A stretch of DNA of 12,916 nucleotides from Polyrhizophydium stewartii (lineage: Eukaryota; Chytridiomycota; Chytridiomycetes; Rhizophydiales). The notes below the pieces were generated by a model. That model searched no databases. It was not told the DNA's origin and saw only the letters and a list, made by a program, of their open reading frames with translations. A program made the position numbers and the translations under genes. The DNA lies in contig JADGIZ010000491.1 of the NCBI GenBank assembly GCA_027604665.1, forward strand, positions 1 to 12,916, read 5' to 3'. Of the stretch, positions 9,372-12,916 are shown piece after piece. How positions within the stretch are numbered: the first letter of the stretch is position 1; each line of letters starts with the position of its first letter.

Positions 9372-10032
9372 TCAGTTGGCCTCGCTCGGCGCGGGCTGGG
9401 CGTCGCTCTCGGCACCCTTGGCCTCGGGCATCTTGGTTTCGCGCAGCGGTCGAGTCAGCACGACGCTGGATCAGAGCCCAACGTCGCATTATCAGGCGCT
9501 CCACCAAGGGACTCACAATGATCTTGACAAACTCGTCGTAGCTGACCTGGTTGTCGCCGTCCTCGTCCGCCTCGCGGATCATCTCGTCAATCTCCTCGTC
9601 CGTGAGCTTCTCGCCGATATTAGTCATGACGATCTTGAGCTCGGCCGCAGTGATGAATCCATTCCCGTCCTTGTCAAACATCTTGAAAGCCTCGCGCCGC
9701 TCCTCCTCAAAGTCAATCTCCTTCATCTTGCGCGTCATCATGGCCATGAGCTCGTCAAACTCGACGGTGCCGTTGCCGTCGGCGTCGAGCTCGTTGATCA
9801 TCTCTTGCAGCTCAGCCTCGGTCGGGTTCTGGCCCAGCGAGCGCATCACGGTGCCGAGCTCCTTGGTCGTGATCGTGTCGTCGCCGTCCTTGTCAAAGAG
9901 CGCAAACGCCTCGCGGAACTCGGCGACTTCCTCCTCGCTCAGACCCTCGTACTCGGACGACGCCTGCCGGTGAGCCGGCGACCGTTTGCGCACACACACG
10001 CGCGCGAGCGGCACAGGCACCGGCGCCGCCAT
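9372..10032 (-). CDS. CMD1: calmodulin with short N-terminal addition and C-terminal acidic tail
   Basis: Ca2+ sensor that activates kinases, phosphatase and cytoskeletal targets. Exons (minus): 10032-10021 (tentative), 9963-9517, 9431-9372; about 172 aa. Exon 2 carries all four EF-hands without gaps against ordinary calmodulin: loops at about 28-39, 64-75, 101-112 and 137-148. Loop position 6, normally Gly, is Asp in EF1 ([12 protein letters not shown]) and Asn in EF4 ([12 protein letters not shown]); the chelating Asp and Glu positions are kept. The central linker and the GEKLTDEE Lys region are conserved. The last exon adds 19 residues ([19 protein letters not shown]) where calmodulin normally ends in about four. 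Its junction is well supported: donor GTGAGT, branch CTGAC, acceptor CAAG. The first exon (MAAP, 57-nt intron, donor GTGCCT) is the in-phase choice but weak. It could be a divergent paralogue rather than the sole calmodulin. Confidence 0.9.
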
Positions 10033-10390
10033 CGGCATCGCCGCGATTGTGTCAGGCCCATCAGGGCATGGAGAGGATTTTGAAGAATGCAGGCGGCGAC
10101 AAGAGCGACGGGAGCGGGCACCCGAGCCAGCCATGTGCGCAACGACGAAACGGTCAGCACACCAGAACCCGACACGCATTCAGCAAGACACCGGCAGCAG
10201 CTTTCGCCGCCGCCGCCGCACACAGAGACCGCATGTCTTCACACAGATGCAGTCGCCGCGCGGCTCGTTCGTGACGAAAGCGCCCTTGGCAGACGTCCGC
10301 CCAGATGCTGCAAAGCACCGCAATCACACCCAGCGACGCCACATCAGCGGCCTCCACCTCGATCACCAGGCAGCACCCAGGTCACCGTCG

Positions 10391-10432
10391 CATGCCGCAT
10401 GCCGCCTGCCGCCTGCCGCCTGCCGCCATCCG
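10391..10432. repeat. heptamer tandem array, six copies
   Basis: Six adjacent 7-mers on the plus strand: CATGCCG twice, CCTGCCG three times, then CCATCCG. The unit changes by single bases along the array, so it looks like a minisatellite that expanded in steps. It lies about 360 bp upstream of the calmodulin start. Confidence 0.85.
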
Positions 10433-10656
10433 GGCTCGCCACCTCTCTTATCTTCACAGTAATCGCCCAGCCCGCCTCCCGCCCGCCGTCGCAACACATC
10501 GGCCGGCCGTCATCACGCACCATTTCAAAAAACCGACGCAGAGACAAAAGGAAAGCTCCCGACCTCGCCGCCGCCGCAGTCGCCGCGCCATTGTCGCTGC
10601 GATCTTGTATCCAGATCGTCCACACACAAAACCCTCGCACAACAGCCAGACAGACC

Positions 10657-10676
10657 CAAAGCAAAGCAAAGCAAAA
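10657..10676. repeat. CAAAG pentamer run
   Basis: Three CAAAG units followed by CAAAA on the plus strand, which read as CTTTG repeats on the minus (calmodulin) strand. Such short pyrimidine runs are common in fungal promoters and 5' UTRs; a role here is only a guess. Confidence 0.6.
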
Positions 10677-10813
10677 CAACAACAGCATATGCTCTTATTG
10701 GGCTCTTCTTCTTCTCTCCCCTCCTCATACTCGATGACGCCGAGCCCACCGGCTCGAATGCAAGCATTTCAGAAAAGATTCTTTTGGGGGCCAGGGGTCG
10801 TGGCGGCAGTATT

Positions 10814-10850
10814 GATGATGATGATGACTACGATGATGATGATGATGATC
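10814..10850. repeat. GAT trinucleotide microsatellite
   Basis: An interrupted run of GAT units (broken by GACTAC) on the plus strand. It is followed by a G/T-rich stretch (about 10851-10875) and further GGTGATGATGG at about 10911-10923. It is non-coding in the present model. Confidence 0.9.
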
Positions 10851-11039
10851 TTTGTGGTTGTTGTGGTTGGATGGGTTCGTGTGTGGTGTGAAGAAGGGGG
10901 GTACGGGCGACGGTGGTGATGATGGTGACCGAATCACCGATGCGGGGATAAGCCGCGGTCATGACAGAGACAGGAAGAAGGAAACAAGGGAATCAGGCAA
11001 AGCGTGCTATGCCTTCCGACGAATCTGGCAATAACCATC

Positions 11040-11240
11040 GGGTTTTTTGGGGAGAAGAGGGGAAGAGAGAAAGGAGAGATGCCGCGTGCAGAGAGATGCA
11101 TGGATCGATCAAATAAGAGAAGGAAAGAGAGAGCTTGGCAATGCTGCTGAAGGGATGGAGAGTGTGAGAGAGAGTTGACAAGGAAAGAAAGAGAACACAG
11201 AAAATGCGAGTGTGAAGGATGGGAAGGAGTTGCGAAGGCG
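11040..11240. repeat. purine-rich (GA) tract
   Basis: Several blocks of almost pure A/G on the plus strand (around 11050-11080, 11115-11135 and 11155-11200), which are pyrimidine-rich in the direction of proline dehydrogenase transcription. It lies in that gene's 3' flank, about 220-420 bp past the stop codon. Confidence 0.7.
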
Positions 11241-11458
11241 GCGAGCACGGTTGCGGCGTGCAAGGATGACGATGAAGGCCAGGACGGCATATGCGAGATA
11301 GTGCGTAAGAGTGAAGCGAGTGAGATCAAAAGAAAAAAACAACAAGACACGAAGGTAGTGGGGGAGGGAGCAGACCATTGCAAACAACTGCTCTCCAATG
11401 AGACCCCCCCCCGACACACACAACTCGCTTGTGCAAATATGGTTCCCACGACATCCAA

Positions 11459-12843
11459 TCACACACGAACAAGCCCCATGCGGATCTTGAGCTCGGTAAG
11501 CAAGTTGCGCTTGTCCTCGCTCACGGCGCCGAGCACGGCCGAGTTCTCTTGCGCACGGCGGTGGAGGTACGGCACCGTGACCTGAACGGGACCGTACGGA
11601 ATATACTTGTACGCCCTGAACCCGTTGGCGGCGAGCGAGTACGTCGTAGCATCCTGCATGCCCATGAGCTGCGCGAACCCGACGGCGCCGTCGACCGCCG
11701 AGAGGCCGTGCTGGGCCATCATGCCCGTGGCAAGCTTGACGCTGTCCTTGTTGTGCGACGCAACAACAAACGCGAGCTGCCGCACGATGTGCTCGGCCGT
11801 CTTGTTGCGCGCCATCGTGTCAACGAGGAACGTCACGGCGCGGTTGTACGACGCGTGCGTCGCCTCGAGCGACGGCTGGATCGGGTCCGCGATGCCCAGC
11901 TCCGCCGCGCGCTCGCGCTCGCTGACCATGTACGCGCCGCGCACGATCTTGGCGCCAAACGAAACGCCCAGACGCGCCGCGCGGCGCGTGTCGGCCACGA
12001 GCCGCGCGTAGGCGTCGACCAGGTACATCTGGTACGTGTTGTAGACGACCGCGGTGCGCAGGCCGCCTGGCGCCGACGCCGACGCGTCGCCGGGTGTGGT
12101 GGTGCTCGCCACGGCCTCGCCCGCGCGCGGATTGAACTTGGCGCACAGGCCCAGCGCCACGTCGTCGATCGCCGGCTGGAAGTACGTCTGCTCGGCATCA
12201 ACCATGAGCCGCACGCCGCGCGCGCGGGCAAACGCACACAGATCGTCGACATGCGGCACAATCAGCGCCGCCGTCGCCACATCGTCGTGCGTCGCCTCGG
12301 CCGTGTCCGCCGTCGCCGCCGCTGCCGGAGCATCGCGCACGAGCATCGCCGCGCGCTGCGGCGCGTGCAGCGAGAACACGCCCGCAACGTCGGTCCACTC
12401 GACGCGTCCGTCGGCGCGCGCGGCCGCAAGCAGCTCCGCCGCGCGGCCGCCGACGCCAGGGAACGCAGCCTCGATGCGCGGCGCAAGCCGAGCAATCTCC
12501 ACGGCGCCTTGGGCATCAACACCACCCGCAGCAGCAGCATCAGAAGCAGCAGCGGCATCAAACACCTCCTTGAGCCGCGTGAGCGTCGTCGACCACCGCT
12601 GCAGCAGCGCGGGCGGGAACAGCGCCGTGACCTTGATGGCAATAAAGTTGTCCGGCTGGTGCGACGCAATCTCGATCGACTGCTTGAACATGCCGGCGAT
12701 CTTGACCGCCTGGTCCGCGGCCGCCGCGCCCGTCAGCGCCGCCGCGTCCAGGTCCGCCTCGAGCGCAAGGTCCAGGATCGACCCGATCCCGGCGCTCTCG
12801 TACGCCTTCATGGTCGGCAGGACCTCGGGCAGGTCCTCGCCGC
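11459..12843 (-). CDS. PUT1: proline dehydrogenase (Put1 type), 5' end outside window
   Basis: FAD enzyme of the mitochondrial inner membrane that oxidises proline to pyrroline-5-carboxylate, the first step of proline catabolism. The visible exon gives about 460 C-terminal residues with no frame break. Family motifs occur in order: GIGSILDLALEAD, IAIKVTALFPPALLQRWS, VDAEQTYFQPAID (about 12164-12202), KIVRGAYM (about 11927-11950), ASHNKDS, YKYIPYGP and YLHRRAQEN. The Lys of KIVRGAY and the paired Arg near the C-terminus, which bind flavin and substrate in this family, are present. Ala-rich inserts interrupt the barrel at about 12500-12570 and 12280-12345, and a Thr/Ser/Ala-rich one at about 12060-12105; such spacers occur in fungal homologues. 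The acceptor CAG at 12846-12844 starts the exon. The preceding intron may begin at GTGCGG near 12912. The N-terminus and mitochondrial targeting signal are beyond the edge. Confidence 0.93.
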
Positions 12844-12916
12844 CTGTGTGTGTGTGCGCGCGATGGTGCCAGTCCCAAGGCCGACATCGGATCGCACACC
12901 ACCCCCGCACCCATCC

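Larger units (their letters stand above)
10033..11458. other. intergenic region: calmodulin upstream region and proline dehydrogenase 3' flank
   Basis: About 1.4 kb without a supported gene. The lower part (10033 to about 10800) lies upstream of calmodulin and should contain its promoter and 5' UTR. It has a heptamer array and a CTTTG-type run on the transcribed strand. The upper part (about 10800-11458) lies downstream of proline dehydrogenase and is purine-rich on the plus strand, hence pyrimidine-rich in the transcript direction. No AATAAA was seen on the minus strand. Open frames here translate to Ser/Leu/His-biased peptides typical of simple sequence. Confidence 0.6.

Noticed and set aside
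10121..10140. Alternative calmodulin first exon starting MAGS
   Set aside because: Its GT donor would give phase 1 against an exon 2 that needs phase 0, whereas the MAAP exon at 10032-10021 is in phase.
10934..11458. 174-codon minus-strand open frame after proline dehydrogenase
   Set aside because: It is a Ser/Leu/His-rich translation of the pyrimidine-rich strand of simple sequence; no domain and no codon bias like the real genes.

Overview
The window looks like compact, GC-rich eukaryotic nuclear DNA. I infer an early-diverging fungus (chytrid-like) or a related opisthokont protist. The basis is many short introns (about 56-170 nt) with GT-AG or GC-AG ends and a recurrent CTGAC branch site. 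The set of a GABA-B-like class C receptor, a classical DIS3 exosome nuclease, calmodulin and a Put1-type proline dehydrogenase fits this too. No rRNA, tRNA, CRISPR or transposon was seen. The lineage is an inference from gene content, not from a search.

All four recognisable genes lie on the minus strand, head to tail. In transcription order they are: the 3' part of a proline dehydrogenase (12843-11459, 5' end outside the window); a calmodulin with an unusual C-terminal tail (about 10032-9372, 3 exons); a complete DIS3/RRP44 exosome nuclease (9272-5251, 12 exons, 988 aa); and a class C GPCR (5073-1035, 14 exons, about 1015 aa). The receptor has a signal peptide, a bilobed ligand-binding domain, seven membrane segments and what looks like a PH domain in its cytoplasmic tail. 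Gaps between the last three genes are only about 100-180 bp.

The exon models were built by hand. Splice sites were chosen where reading phase, the GT/GC and AG borders and family motifs agreed. The DIS3 model closes in phase over 2967 nt and the receptor model over 3048 nt.

Two stretches have no assigned gene. Positions 1-1034 are GC-rich and hold coding-like but unresolved segments. Positions 10033-11458 lie between calmodulin and proline dehydrogenase and hold simple repeats and a purine-rich tract.

The genes belong to separate processes: mitochondrial proline catabolism, Ca2+ signalling, RNA decay and G-protein signalling. Their adjacency suggests no shared pathway. The most notable points are the receptor-PH architecture, a GC-AG intron inside the DIS3 PIN-domain active-site motif, the altered EF-hand loops and separate tail exon of calmodulin, and several stop-free introns whose length is a multiple of three in the receptor gene.
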